Of a stretch of DNA of 64,000 nucleotides, positions 8,020 through 17,127 are shown one piece after another. The position numbers and the translations under genes were made by a program. Position 1 is the first letter of the stretch. Each line of letters opens with the position of its first letter. A model generated the notes under the pieces. It was not told the DNA's origin, made no database searches, and saw only the letters and a list, made by a program, of their open reading frames with translations. The stretch spans positions 62,001-126,000 of the forward strand of contig NZ_CANMUE010000011.1 in assembly GCF_947500975.1 (NCBI RefSeq), in the 5' to 3' direction. This stretch comes from an uncultured Polaribacter sp. (GTDB taxonomy: Bacteria; Bacteroidota; Bacteroidia; Flavobacteriales; Flavobacteriaceae).

Positions 8020-9286
8020 AAACTATTTAAAAAAGAATGTTTTTGCTTCTGTAGGTAAAATTATTACAGTTTCATCTGTAACTATTTTACTTTTACCACT
8101 TATTATAAAACAAATTGGACTAGATTTATATGGGATTATAAGTCTTACTTTATTGTTTAGCGGCGTTACTTCTTTAATAGATTTAGGGCTTTCACAAGCT
8201 ATTGTGTTATTAAACGGAGATGAAAAAATTAGTAATAATCAGGTTATTACTTCAGCTTTGTACATTAACTTATCTATTATACTATTACTTTCTGTAGTCT
8301 TTATTGTACTTATGTTGTTAGACGTAAATTTACTTGGAAAAGAAATTAACATTACTGATTTAGAAAAAACAATATTATTAATTACAGGTTTTTTAATATT
8401 GATTTTTATGTTATTAAATAACTTTTGTAAATCTATTTTAGAAGCAAACTATTTAATTCATGTAGTTAATATTAGTTTAGCTTTATATACACCAGCATTG
8501 TATTTAATTATTTATGCTCTTAGTTTTTTTACTAAGAATACAGCAATTTATATTGTTACACCGCTAATACTTACATTTGTTTTATTCGTTTTTTATATTT
8601 TCTATATTAAAAAAAAGACAACAATTAAATTAACCAAAATAAATAAGAATCATATAAAATACGTTTTAAATTGTTCTTTCAAATTTTTAAATTTAGGAAT
8701 ACTTAACAGTATTGTAACACCAGTTTTAAGGTATGTATTTGTGTTAATGGTTGCTAATGTTAGTTTGTATGCTATTTTAGACTTATCTTTTAAGGTAGCA
8801 ATGTTGGCTAATAGTTTTATTGTGTCAATTTCTACACCAATGTTTGCAGTTTTCTCTAAAGAAAAGAAAAATTTAAAAATGATAAAAGTTACCTTTAATG
8901 TTTTTTGGGTTTCCGTATTAATTTATATCGGAATTCTTATTGGATTTTACTTTTTTGGAGCTTTCATTCTTTCGTTCTTAAATTTAGAAACTGATAATTT
9001 AGAGTTACTATATAATATTACATTTATCTTAATTATTTCTTTAGGAAGTGTAGCCACAGTTGAAGTTTTTTATAGATATTTTTTAGGTAATAATCAACTT
9101 AAAAAAGCATTTTTTGTAAAATTAAATGTGCCAATAACCAGTGTAATCTTCTTTCTGTTTTTTACAAAAATGGAACTTATTTATAGGTTTATTTATGCCT
9201 ATGGATTGAGTTTGATTATTTGCTCTATAATTATTTTAATTACATTTTTAGTAGGAAATCAAAAACTAAAACAATTAAAGGTATGA
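8009..9286 (+). CDS. wzx: Polysaccharide flippase, Wzx/MATE-like membrane protein
   Basis: A polytopic membrane protein of 425 residues with about 12 hydrophobic helices and a short basic N-terminus, matching the polysaccharide biosynthesis (Wzx/RfbX) flippases. The conserved N-terminal pattern is visible: helix one with IITVSSVTILLLPLIIKQIG, then LYGIISLTLLFSGVTSLIDLGLSQAI. It would flip undecaprenyl-linked repeat units across the inner membrane. I chose ATG 8009 rather than the upstream GTG at 7985 because it places the first helix at the usual distance. Its stop overlaps the ATG of the next gene (ATGA at 9283). It opens the exopolysaccharide locus. Confidence 0.85.
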   Translation: MNIKNYLKKNVFASVGKIITVSSVTILLLPLIIKQIGLDLYGIISLTLLFSGVTSLIDLGLSQAIVLLNGDEKISNNQVITSALYINLSIILLLSVVFIVLMLLDVNLLGKEINITDLEKTILLITGFLILIFMLLNNFCKSILEANYLIHVVNISLALYTPALYLIIYALSFFTKNTAIYIVTPLILTFVLFVFYIFYIKKKTTIKLTKINKNHIKYVLNCSFKFLNLGILNSIVTPVLRYVFVLMVANVSLYAILDLSFKVAMLANSFIVSISTPMFAVFSKEKKNLKMIKVTFNVFWVSVLIYIGILIGFYFFGAFILSFLNLETDNLELLYNITFILIISLGSVATVEVFYRYFLGNNQLKKAFFVKLNVPITSVIFFLFFTKMELIYRFIYAYGLSLIICSIIILITFLVGNQKLKQLKV

Positions 9287-10563
9287 TTGTTTTTATTTTA
9301 GGATTTTATGGATATGCGCTATTTTTAGCCGCTACTAGACCCAATCAATTTGTGCTGTTTTATATTTTGGCATCTACCAAATTTTTAGGTTTTTTAGATC
9401 CAGCTTTATTTTTATTTGGAAGATTTGAAATTGGTTATTTCGGAATAAATTTAATTGCAATATTTACACTTTTTTTTAAAAGAAAATGGTATGAAGTACC
9501 TCAAAAAAGCCAAATAATGCTCTTTTTAGCAGTAATAACGTTATTGTATGGGATTTTAAAACCAATTTTATCTACGCACTCTACGGCATTTCAAGCTTTA
9601 TTGGCTAGTAAAGATATTTGGTTTTTTGCAATTTTATTTTACCTAATGGTTTATTTTGATGAAATTAAATCTACAAAAATTGTAAATACTGTTATTTACA
9701 TTGGTATTTATTTTAGTATTTTATATTGTGTTCATTTGGTTTTGCCACAAATTACACCACCAGTTTATAATCAAGGTGCTCATTTGCGTACTTTTTTTCC
9801 AACATATATTAGCCTTGGATTATTTTTTCAAGCTGTAAAAATTAAGCAATCAGAAACAGTTCAGGTGTCTAGCATAATTATCATATTGTTGCTTGCATTA
9901 GGTTTAATTTTAGCAACACATTTTAGTTTAACACTAATGACCTTCTTTGCTTGTTTGTTATACTTTTTTGCTTTTGATAAAAATTTAGATTTTAAAAAAG
10001 AAACCATTACAAAACTTGTAATTACAAGTTTAGTTGGTTTTTCGCTAGTACTGTTTTTTGTAAATGGGCTATATCAATCTTTAGTAGACACAATTAACGG
10101 AATTATTTATAGCGAAGATTTAGCATTAAGTACACGTGATATTTATAATAAATTTAGATGGGATGCTATTGAAAAAAGTAAATACATAGGTTATGGATTT
10201 ATTCACCAATCCTCTGCACTTATGAATCAAGTTAAATTAAGTGGCACAAGTGCGTTTATGGAGCGTTTTACGGTTATAGATTCTGGCTATGTAGACTTGT
10301 TGATAAAGTATGGTTATGTTGGTACAACAGTTTCCTTATTAGTTTTATATAGATTTTATTTTTTAGGCTTTGTTAAAAAATATAGAAATGCAGTTACGTT
10401 AGCAATGTCTCTTTACATGAGTCAGTATTTGTTTATAAACTATACATGGTCTGTTTTTTCTTTTGCACATGGTATTATTCCAAGTTCAATTGCATTTTAT
10501 ATAATAATAGTATATAAAGATGAGGTTTTTAATGATGAAATAATTATAGAAGATGAAAACTAA
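9283..10563 (+). CDS. O-antigen ligase/polymerase-like membrane protein (Wzy-type)
   Basis: A 426-residue membrane protein with roughly ten to twelve hydrophobic segments and a larger loop after about residue 260 that contains STRDIYNKFRWDAI and GYGF. This order, many helices then a loop with a glycine/aromatic motif before the last helices, is typical of Wzy polymerases and WaaL ligases, which share little sequence. In a locus with a flippase and Wza/Wzc, a repeat-unit polymerase is the likely role. The frame is open further upstream to 9220, but ATG 9283 makes a four-base ATGA overlap with wzx and is preferred. The 3' end overlaps the next gene by 11 bases. Confidence 0.75.
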   Translation: MIVFILGFYGYALFLAATRPNQFVLFYILASTKFLGFLDPALFLFGRFEIGYFGINLIAIFTLFFKRKWYEVPQKSQIMLFLAVITLLYGILKPILSTHSTAFQALLASKDIWFFAILFYLMVYFDEIKSTKIVNTVIYIGIYFSILYCVHLVLPQITPPVYNQGAHLRTFFPTYISLGLFFQAVKIKQSETVQVSSIIIILLLALGLILATHFSLTLMTFFACLLYFFAFDKNLDFKKETITKLVITSLVGFSLVLFFVNGLYQSLVDTINGIIYSEDLALSTRDIYNKFRWDAIEKSKYIGYGFIHQSSALMNQVKLSGTSAFMERFTVIDSGYVDLLIKYGYVGTTVSLLVLYRFYFLGFVKKYRNAVTLAMSLYMSQYLFINYTWSVFSFAHGIIPSSIAFYIIIVYKDEVFNDEIIIEDEN

Positions 10564-11629
10564 TATTTTATACTTATTGTCTTCCTATAATAGATTTGGT
10601 GGAACACCGAAAAAAACGTACGATTTAATAAAGGAAGTTGAACAAAACAATTATTTATACGTTTGGACTTCTGCTTATAAAGATGAATTTAAGCAAAGTT
10701 TCAAAGATATTTGTAATGGTGTTTTTGAAGGAGAATATGGTAATAACCTTTTTAAGCATGTAAGACATTTAATTAAAATTATTGATAACAATAATATAAA
10801 AATTGTTCAATCTCATTTGTTTTTTGGCGAAATTATTGCAGGTTTAATTAAGTATTTTAGACCTAAAGTTAAAGTTGTTTTTGTATTTGAAGGATCGCTT
10901 TCGCCACCAAAAATTAGAAGGTTTTTCTTACGTATCTTATATCAAAAAATTGATTTGTTTGTTTACATTTCTAAATATGTTAAAACAGAAAAAATAAAAG
11001 ATTTTCCAATTTTAAATAAGAAAGAAGGAATTGTTATTTATAATGGAATTTACAACTTTTCATCACAAATTAAATTAGCTGATAAAGTAGATAAAACTTT
11101 TCATCTTTTATCAGTTTCAAGTTTGATAAAAATAAAAAATATAGATGTTTTAATTGAAGCAGTTCATATTTTAATTCAACAAAAACATAATAATATCCAT
11201 CTTTCAATTACTGGAGAAGGATTAGAAAAACATAATTTACAAGAAAAAGTAAAGCAATATAATTTATCAAAATATATTACTTTTTTAGGGCATCAAAAAA
11301 ATGTTGAAAGCTTATTAGAAAAAACAGATGTTTTTTTACATCCATGCTATATTGAGGGCTTTGGACTTGCAGTAGCGGAGGCAATGGTTGCTAAAAGACC
11401 AATAGTTGCTTCTAATTCAGGAGCGTTGCCAGAGTTAATTACAAATCAAAAAACAGGTTTATTAGTAGACCCATTCAAAGCGGAAGATTGGGCAACCGCA
11501 ATTTTAAAATTACAAGAAGATAAAGAGTTTGCTTCTCAATTGGCCATAAAAGCACATGAAAAAGCAACAACCCAGTTTTCATTAAAAGTATTTTCAAATA
11601 ATTATAATAAGGTTTATCAAAGTTTATAA
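10553..11629 (+). CDS. Glycosyltransferase family 4
   Basis: A 358-residue GT-B fold glycosyltransferase. The N-terminal acceptor domain opens with ILYLLSSYNRFGGTPKK, with a glycine-rich loop. The C-terminal nucleotide-sugar domain has LLSVSSLIKIKNIDVLIEA, the ITGEG strand, GHQKNVESLLEKTDVFLHPC and the E-x7-E motif in YIEGFGLAVAEAM. It should transfer a sugar from a nucleotide donor to the lipid-linked repeat unit at the cytoplasmic face; donor and acceptor cannot be read from sequence. It overlaps the polymerase-like gene by 11 bases, consistent with one operon. Confidence 0.9.
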   Translation: MKTNILYLLSSYNRFGGTPKKTYDLIKEVEQNNYLYVWTSAYKDEFKQSFKDICNGVFEGEYGNNLFKHVRHLIKIIDNNNIKIVQSHLFFGEIIAGLIKYFRPKVKVVFVFEGSLSPPKIRRFFLRILYQKIDLFVYISKYVKTEKIKDFPILNKKEGIVIYNGIYNFSSQIKLADKVDKTFHLLSVSSLIKIKNIDVLIEAVHILIQQKHNNIHLSITGEGLEKHNLQEKVKQYNLSKYITFLGHQKNVESLLEKTDVFLHPCYIEGFGLAVAEAMVAKRPIVASNSGALPELITNQKTGLLVDPFKAEDWATAILKLQEDKEFASQLAIKAHEKATTQFSLKVFSNNYNKVYQSL

Positions 11630-11635
11630 ATTAAA

Positions 11636-12889
11636 ATGATACATAAGTTTTTAAATTTTTTACATACCAACAAAATTGATTATGCCATTATAAATGGTGT
11701 AAAAAATTTGTTTTCTAAAAGTAAAGAATTAGATGATGTTGATATCCTTTTTAAGAAAAATGATTTTAAAATTATAGAGAGTATTTTAGGTGATTTCTGT
11801 AAAAAAGAAAACTTTAAAATTGTTCAAATTTATCATCAAGAAGTATTTGCAAAAAATATATTTATTTATAATTCTGCTTCAGGAGAAATTTTAAACTTAG
11901 ATATCTATGGTGTTTTACATGCTTTTAATGTGGTTTATTTTGATGAAACTACCATTTTTAATAAAAGAATACAATATAAAGATGTTTTTAAGATAGCAAA
12001 TAATCAAGAATTTTTTCATTACTTATTAAAAAAAGTATGTAAAAGAGAAGTATCAAAAAAGACCTTTAACACTCTAAGGAAACTTTACGTTTCTGATAAA
12101 GAAAACTGTAAGAAAATACTAGCAGAGCATCTAATAAACACAAGTAATAAAATTATTAAATCTTTTGAAGAAGATGATTATGATGCATTTAATCAAATTA
12201 TAGACTATGTTTTTAAAGATATAAAGCGTCAGTCTGCTACTTTAAATTACAAAATTAAAGACAAAATTAGGATTGTAAAAAGAATTCTAAAACCAACTGG
12301 AATTTCTATTGCGTTTTTAGGTTCAGACGGATCAGGAAAAACTACAATTATTGATAGAGTTACTGCGGCAGTTTTACCTTTTAGAAAAACTCAGTATTTT
12401 CATTTAAAACCAATTTACACAAAAAGTGAAAATTCTGGAGTAACTTCTGATCCACATAAGTTTAAACCTTATGGAGCATTAAAATCTTATGTTAAGCTAT
12501 TGTATTTTTTTGTGCAGTACAATTTTGGTTGGCTTAAAAATATTTTGCCTTTAAAAATTTCATCAACATTAATAATTTTTGATAGATATTTTGATGATTT
12601 AATAGTTGATAACAAAAGATATCGATACGGAGGAGGAGTAACAATAGCTTCATTTTTTAGAAGGTTTATTAAAAAACCATCACTTTATTTTGTGTTAACT
12701 GCGGAGCCAGAAATTATTTTTAAACGAAAACAAGAAGTAACTTTTGAAGAATTAAAAAGGCAAATTAACGGTTATAGAGCACTCACAAAAAATAAAAATT
12801 ATGTACATATTAATGTAGATAATTCCCCAGATAAAATAGTAAAAGAAGTTGTAAACACCTTAATGAACAAGATGCATGAAAGGCTATAG
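11636..12889 (+). CDS. Two-domain protein: nucleotidyltransferase-like N-terminus and thymidylate-kinase-like P-loop domain
   Basis: This 417-residue protein has two parts. Residues 1 to about 110 resemble a minor nucleotidyltransferase (IDYAIINGVKNLF, then DDVDILF with a DxD pair). Residues of about 220 to 417 form a P-loop kinase with FLGSDGSGKTT (Walker A), DRYFDDLIVDNKRYRYGG (the DR-type motif of thymidylate kinases) and a LID-like TAEPEIIFKRKQE segment. Similar TMK-like domains appear in surface polysaccharide loci, where their substrate is not established. The housekeeping thymidylate kinase is normally about 210 residues, so this is not that enzyme. The start is ATG 11636, and the last 14 bases overlap the next gene. 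Confidence 0.7.
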   Translation: MIHKFLNFLHTNKIDYAIINGVKNLFSKSKELDDVDILFKKNDFKIIESILGDFCKKENFKIVQIYHQEVFAKNIFIYNSASGEILNLDIYGVLHAFNVVYFDETTIFNKRIQYKDVFKIANNQEFFHYLLKKVCKREVSKKTFNTLRKLYVSDKENCKKILAEHLINTSNKIIKSFEEDDYDAFNQIIDYVFKDIKRQSATLNYKIKDKIRIVKRILKPTGISIAFLGSDGSGKTTIIDRVTAAVLPFRKTQYFHLKPIYTKSENSGVTSDPHKFKPYGALKSYVKLLYFFVQYNFGWLKNILPLKISSTLIIFDRYFDDLIVDNKRYRYGGGVTIASFFRRFIKKPSLYFVLTAEPEIIFKRKQEVTFEELKRQINGYRALTKNKNYVHINVDNSPDKIVKEVVNTLMNKMHERL

Positions 12890-13880
12890 ATTTATAACAT
12901 ACAATGATTATTTGTGTATTCCAAGTAGGAAAAACCCAAAAGTAATTTTAGCAATTGGCTCAGCTTTACAGGCTAAAAATTCTTTTCAGTTATACAATCC
13001 GTTTTCTGTAAAAGCAAAATTATTAAAAAGAGTTTTATTTTTTTTAAGTGTAAATTTTAATTCAATTGCTAAAATAATTTTCTCTAAAAAAGCAATAGAT
13101 AAAGATAAGATTGTTTCTTTTTTAGAAGAAAAATATCAAACTGAATTTATTTCATCCATATATAACTCTACTGCTGGTGATAAGGTTATTGTACAGTTAC
13201 AAAGTGAAAATAAAATTTTTGGTTATGTAAAATATCCCTTAAATGAAAGGGGGAAAATGTTTGTCGAAAATGAAAGAAAAGGTATAGAAATTTTATCTCA
13301 TCATAAAGTAATAGACACAACTGTAGATAGTTTTATTTTTAACAAAACAACATTTATTGTGTTGCCAGAGATTAAAGGAAAAGTAGGTTTTGTTGATGAT
13401 TTAACTGCTGAAAAAATAATTGAACCTTATAAAAAAGAAAAAAAGTTTCTGCTTATAAAACATAAAAGAGTTCAATCTATTTTACAAGAATTAACGGAAT
13501 TAGGTTTTAATAAATATGTAAATCTATTAAATAAAATCACAAAAAGTTCTAATGAGTTATATTTTGAAGCCTTTGAACATGGAGATTATACACCTTGGAA
13601 TATTTTAAAATCCGAAGAAAAATATCAAACTTTTGATTTTGAATTTTTTGTAGAAAATGGCTTAGAATATTTAGATTTAATAAAATTTCATTATCAAGTT
13701 GGTAAGTTGTTAGAAAAAAATGGTCCTGAAGATTTGATTAAATACCTCTTATCTAAAATCCAAATTGTAGAAATAAAATTATTAGTAAGTATCTTTTTAT
13801 TAAAAGAGATTGTTTTACGTAAAATGCATTCAGAAGATTATGCTTTCGAAGAAAAAACACTTCAAATTATAAATGAGTAA
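12876..13880 (+). CDS. APH-fold (aminoglycoside phosphotransferase/choline kinase-like) protein
   Basis: A 334-residue protein without clear full-length identity, but the C-terminal half carries the catalytic signature of the APH/LPS-kinase fold: FEHGDYTPWNILK (HGDxxxxN loop, near residues 231-240), then TFDFEF matching the metal-binding DFE. An upstream segment KIFGYVKYPLNERGK could supply the nucleotide-binding lysine. A small-molecule or sugar kinase acting on the polysaccharide or its precursor is plausible; the substrate is unknown. It overlaps the TMK-like gene by 14 bases and the next glycosyltransferase by 8, so the pair of kinase-like genes is tightly coupled. No membrane segment is obvious. 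Confidence 0.65.
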   Translation: MKGYRFITYNDYLCIPSRKNPKVILAIGSALQAKNSFQLYNPFSVKAKLLKRVLFFLSVNFNSIAKIIFSKKAIDKDKIVSFLEEKYQTEFISSIYNSTAGDKVIVQLQSENKIFGYVKYPLNERGKMFVENERKGIEILSHHKVIDTTVDSFIFNKTTFIVLPEIKGKVGFVDDLTAEKIIEPYKKEKKFLLIKHKRVQSILQELTELGFNKYVNLLNKITKSSNELYFEAFEHGDYTPWNILKSEEKYQTFDFEFFVENGLEYLDLIKFHYQVGKLLEKNGPEDLIKYLLSKIQIVEIKLLVSIFLLKEIVLRKMHSEDYAFEEKTLQIINE

Positions 13881-15102
13881 AAAACTAAAAATATTAATTT
13901 CTTGCTATGCTTGTAGCCCTTACAGAGGGTCTGAACCTGGTATGGGCTGGAGTTTTGTAAATGGGCTTAGTAAATTTTATGAAGTGCATGTAATTACTGA
14001 GCAAAAAAAGTGGGAAAAACCCATAAAAAAATATTTAGAAGAGTATAAAAATGAGAATCTACATTTTTATTATATCAGAAAAAAGAGAATGAAATTGCTC
14101 CGTAAAATATGGCCTCCTTCTTATTATTGGTTTTATAAAAGTTGGCAAAAAAAAGCATTTCAATTAGCTTCAGATTTAGAACTAAAAGAAAATTTTGATA
14201 TTATTCATCAATTAAATATGGTGGGTTACAGAGAGCCAGGATATTTATGGAAAATTAATAAACCTTTTGTTTGGGGACCAATTGGAGGAACAGAAAATGT
14301 TTCATGGAAATTGTTTCCATTCTTTAATTTATATGGGAAAGTGTTTTATGGATTTAGAAATATTTTAAATAGTTTAGAAAGATCTTTAGCATCTAGACCA
14401 AAAATGGCTGCTCAAAGAAAAAATGCAACGATTATTGCGGCAACGTCAGAAATTAAAAACACAATTTCTACTCTTTGGAAAGTAAATTCACAGATTATAC
14501 CAGAAGTAGGAACTTTATTAATTGGTAAAATAAATCCTAATCAAAGAAAAGAAAATGAACCCTTAAAAATTGTTTGGTCTGGTCAACACACTTCAGGTAA
14601 GGCTCTGCCAATTTTGTTGAATAGTGTATCTCTTTTAAATGTTAATATTAATTATAAAATTGATGTTTTAGGTGTTGGAAAAGAAACTAAAAATTGGAAA
14701 AATATAGCAACCAAATTAAATGTAAATCAAAATTGTAATTGGCACGGTTGGTTAGAAAGAACTGAAGCAATTAATGTGATGAAAAATGCTCATGTTTTAT
14801 GCATTACTAGTTTAAAAGATCTAACATCTACGGTTACTTTAGAGGGGTTGTCATTAGGATTGCCAATTATTTGTTTAAACCATTGTGGTTTTTCTTTTGT
14901 TGTAAATGAAAGTTGCGGAATTAAAATAGATATTTCTAATCCTGAGCAAATTTATAATGATTTTAAGAATTCTATAAAATATTTATTTGAAAATGAACCT
15001 GAAAGATTTAATCTAGCAAATGGAGCTATCAAAAGAGCAAAAGACTTTTCTTGGGATTCAAAAATAAATCAGTTGAACAATATTTATAAAAAACTCATTT
15101 AG
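13873..15102 (+). CDS. Glycosyltransferase family 4
   Basis: A 409-residue GT-B glycosyltransferase. The start shows ILISCYACSPYRGSEPGMGWSF, the GSE-type donor-side loop typical of one GT4 subgroup. The N-terminal domain contains IIHQLNMVGYREPGYLW and WGPIGGTENV. The C-terminal domain has LKIVWSGQHTSGKALPILL, WHGWLERTEAINVMKNAHVLC and TVTLEGLSLGLPIICLN, where the second catalytic glutamate sits. It overlaps the APH-like gene by 8 bases and shares one base with the following GT. Donor and acceptor are unknown. No signal peptide or membrane helix is present, so it works at the cytoplasmic side. Confidence 0.9.
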   Translation: MSKKLKILISCYACSPYRGSEPGMGWSFVNGLSKFYEVHVITEQKKWEKPIKKYLEEYKNENLHFYYIRKKRMKLLRKIWPPSYYWFYKSWQKKAFQLASDLELKENFDIIHQLNMVGYREPGYLWKINKPFVWGPIGGTENVSWKLFPFFNLYGKVFYGFRNILNSLERSLASRPKMAAQRKNATIIAATSEIKNTISTLWKVNSQIIPEVGTLLIGKINPNQRKENEPLKIVWSGQHTSGKALPILLNSVSLLNVNINYKIDVLGVGKETKNWKNIATKLNVNQNCNWHGWLERTEAINVMKNAHVLCITSLKDLTSTVTLEGLSLGLPIICLNHCGFSFVVNESCGIKIDISNPEQIYNDFKNSIKYLFENEPERFNLANGAIKRAKDFSWDSKINQLNNIYKKLI

Positions 15103-16274
15103 TGAAAATATTATTAATACATAATAAATATGGGAAGTTTAGTGGAGAAGAAGCTGTTGCTGAAGCGCAATTAAAGGTTTTAGAAGAAAATGGTCATCAA
15201 GTTATTACATATTTTAGAAGTAGTGAAGAGATTGAAACCATGAATTATGGCAAAGCAAAAGCATTCTTTTTAGCTTTAAAAAACAATCAAGTTATTAATG
15301 ATGTTACTAAGATTTTAGAAACAGAAAAACCAGATATAGTTCATATTCATAACTTGTATCCTTTAATTTCTCCAGCCATTTTACCCGTCATTAAAAAGAG
15401 AAATATTCCAATTGTAATGACAATTCATAATTATAGATTATTATGTCCAAATGGTCTTTTTTTTACAAATGATAGTATTTGTGAAAAGTGTACAGGAGCC
15501 TTAAAAGAAATTAATTGTATTACAAATAATTGTGAAGGATCAATGTTTAAAAGTGTCGGCTATGCATTAAGAAATTTTTGGGCTAGAACTAATAAACAAT
15601 ATATAAATAATGTGGATTCTTTTATGTGTTTAACTCAATTTCAAAAAAACAAATTAGTCAAAAATGGGTTTGATGCAAATAAATGTGATGTTATTCCAAA
15701 TTTTTATACAAAAGATATTGAAGACGAAGATGTTGATTTTAGTACTAAAAGTTATGTTGCATTTGCAGGTAGAATAAGTCCAGAGAAAGGAATCCCTGTT
15801 TTGTTAGATGCAGCAAGAAAATTACCTAACATACCTTTTCAAATAGCAGGTTTGATGAGAGCTGGATATGAAAAATTTTTAAATGTACCGCCAAATGTTA
15901 CTTTTAGAGGTATGTTAAATAGTGATGAAATGGAAGTTTTTTATAAGAAAGCAAAATTTTATGTTCATACAAGTAAATGTTATGAAGGTTTTGCAATGGT
16001 TTTTCCAGAGGCGATGTCCAAAAAGTTACCCATAATTGCACCAAATTTTTCTTTTTTTCCTGAAGCTGTAAAAGAAGAAATAACTGGGCTTTTATATAAG
16101 CAAGGAGATAGTAATGATTTAGCAAACAAAATAGAATCATTATTTTATAACAAAGAAAAAATTATTAATTTAGGTAGAAATGGTTTTGAGAGAGTTTCTA
16201 ATAAGTATGATAAAGTAAGTTATTACAATATGGTTTTAAATGTTTATAATAAAGTGATTAACCCCCAAAAATAA
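15102..16274 (+). CDS. Glycosyltransferase family 4 with cysteine cluster
   Basis: A 390-residue GT4 enzyme opening with ILLIHNKYGKFSGEEAVAEA and including the IVHIHNLYPLISPAILP and TIHNYRLLCPNG segments. Between residues of about 115 and 150 are five cysteines (C-x9-C-x2-C, then two more), a cluster known from this GT4 subgroup and possibly metal binding. The donor domain has FAGRISPEKGIPVLLDAARK and the ExxxxxxxE motif CYEGFAMVFPEAM. The start is GTG 15102, overlapping the TAG of the previous gene by one base; no closer ATG fits the conserved N-terminus. The sugar transferred is unknown. Confidence 0.9.
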   Translation: MKILLIHNKYGKFSGEEAVAEAQLKVLEENGHQVITYFRSSEEIETMNYGKAKAFFLALKNNQVINDVTKILETEKPDIVHIHNLYPLISPAILPVIKKRNIPIVMTIHNYRLLCPNGLFFTNDSICEKCTGALKEINCITNNCEGSMFKSVGYALRNFWARTNKQYINNVDSFMCLTQFQKNKLVKNGFDANKCDVIPNFYTKDIEDEDVDFSTKSYVAFAGRISPEKGIPVLLDAARKLPNIPFQIAGLMRAGYEKFLNVPPNVTFRGMLNSDEMEVFYKKAKFYVHTSKCYEGFAMVFPEAMSKKLPIIAPNFSFFPEAVKEEITGLLYKQGDSNDLANKIESLFYNKEKIINLGRNGFERVSNKYDKVSYYNMVLNVYNKVINPQK

Positions 16275-16279
16275 TCTGA

Positions 16280-17008
16280 ATGAATTTAAGAAAAATTATA
16301 GATGATCATATTTTTACAGAAGACTTGTCTACAATTAACCTAGAAGAGAAAAAGGTGATTAACACTGTTAATCCCCATTCATATTGTGTTTCAAAAACAG
16401 ATGATGCTTTTTCACAGGCTTTGTTAAATAGTGATATTTTATTACCCGATGGGTCAGGAATTGTACTTGCAACTAAGATTTTAAGAGGCAAAACAATTAA
16501 CAAGATAGCAGGTGCTGATATTCATAAGCATTTATTAGAATATGCTGATAAGAATAATAAAAAAGTATTTTATTTAGGTGCCGCTGAATCTACTTTGAAA
16601 TTAATTAAAGAAAGGATTTCAAAAGAATATTTAAATATAAAAGTTGAAAGTTACTCCCCACCATATAAGTCAGTTTTTTCAGAAGAGGATACATCTAAAA
16701 TGATTTCTAAAGTAAATGATTTTGAACCAGATATTTTATTTGTAGGTATGACAGCTCCAAAACAAGAAAAATGGGTAGCGTCAAATAAAGATAAATTAAA
16801 GGCAACAATAACTGTTTCTATTGGTGCTGTTTTTGATTTTTATGCTGGAACAGTTGAGAGATCAAGTCCTTTTTGGATTAAAATAGGTTTAGAATGGCTA
16901 CCTAGATTAATTAAAGAACCAAAACGCTTATGGCGTAGAAATTTTGTTTCTACACCATTGTTTTTGTGGTTTTTATTTAAAGCAAAATTTAAAATTAATC
17001 AAAGTTAA
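16280..17008 (+). CDS. WecG/TagA/CpsF-family glycosyltransferase (GT26)
   Basis: A 242-residue GT26 member. Family features are NPHSYCVSKTD, LLPDGSGIVLATKIL, the KIAGADIH motif near residue 74, VFYLGAAESTLKLIKERI and FVGMTAPKQEKWVASNKD, ending in the RLIKEPKRLWRR tail that associates with the membrane. These enzymes usually add the second sugar (for example ManNAcA) to the undecaprenyl-diphosphate-linked GlcNAc made by a WecA-type transferase. Such a transferase is encoded next, at 17128, which supports that role. The start is ATG 16280, 5 bases after the preceding stop. A long AT-only hairpin follows. Confidence 0.9.
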   Translation: MNLRKIIDDHIFTEDLSTINLEEKKVINTVNPHSYCVSKTDDAFSQALLNSDILLPDGSGIVLATKILRGKTINKIAGADIHKHLLEYADKNNKKVFYLGAAESTLKLIKERISKEYLNIKVESYSPPYKSVFSEEDTSKMISKVNDFEPDILFVGMTAPKQEKWVASNKDKLKATITVSIGAVFDFYAGTVERSSPFWIKIGLEWLPRLIKEPKRLWRRNFVSTPLFLWFLFKAKFKINQS

Positions 17009-17025
17009 TATTAAATTAATATAAA

Positions 17026-17060
17026 AAATATAGTTTTTTTAAGATTAAAAAACTATATTT
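17026..17060 (+). terminator. AT-only hairpin between the WecG-type and WecA-type genes
   Basis: AAATATAGTTTTTT (17026-17039) pairs perfectly with AAAAAACTATATTT (17047-17060). No T-run follows, so it may be an attenuator or processing site rather than a strong terminator. Confidence 0.4.
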
Positions 17061-17100
17061 GGTTTGTATTTATTATTGAAATAGATATTTTATCGTAAAA

Positions 17101-17121
17101 TTACTAACTAATAATCCCCCC
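17101..17121 (+). promoter_or_regulatory. Second copy of the C-rich leader motif before the WecA-type gene
   Basis: TTACTAACTA then TAATCCCCCC lies seven bases before the ATG at 17128. It resembles TTACTTACTACCCCC at 7801-7815 before the flippase segment, suggesting a shared start-site signal for two transcription units of the locus. Confidence 0.35.
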
Positions 17122-17127
17122 GTTATT

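Noticed and set aside
12301..12889. Housekeeping thymidylate kinase (tmk)
   Set aside because: The P-loop domain is fused to an N-terminal domain and lies in a glycan locus; the usual enzyme is a single domain of about 210 residues.
15904..16140. Minus-strand frame within a glycosyltransferase gene
   Set aside because: Antisense to the conserved GT4 donor domain, with no plausible promoter or homology.
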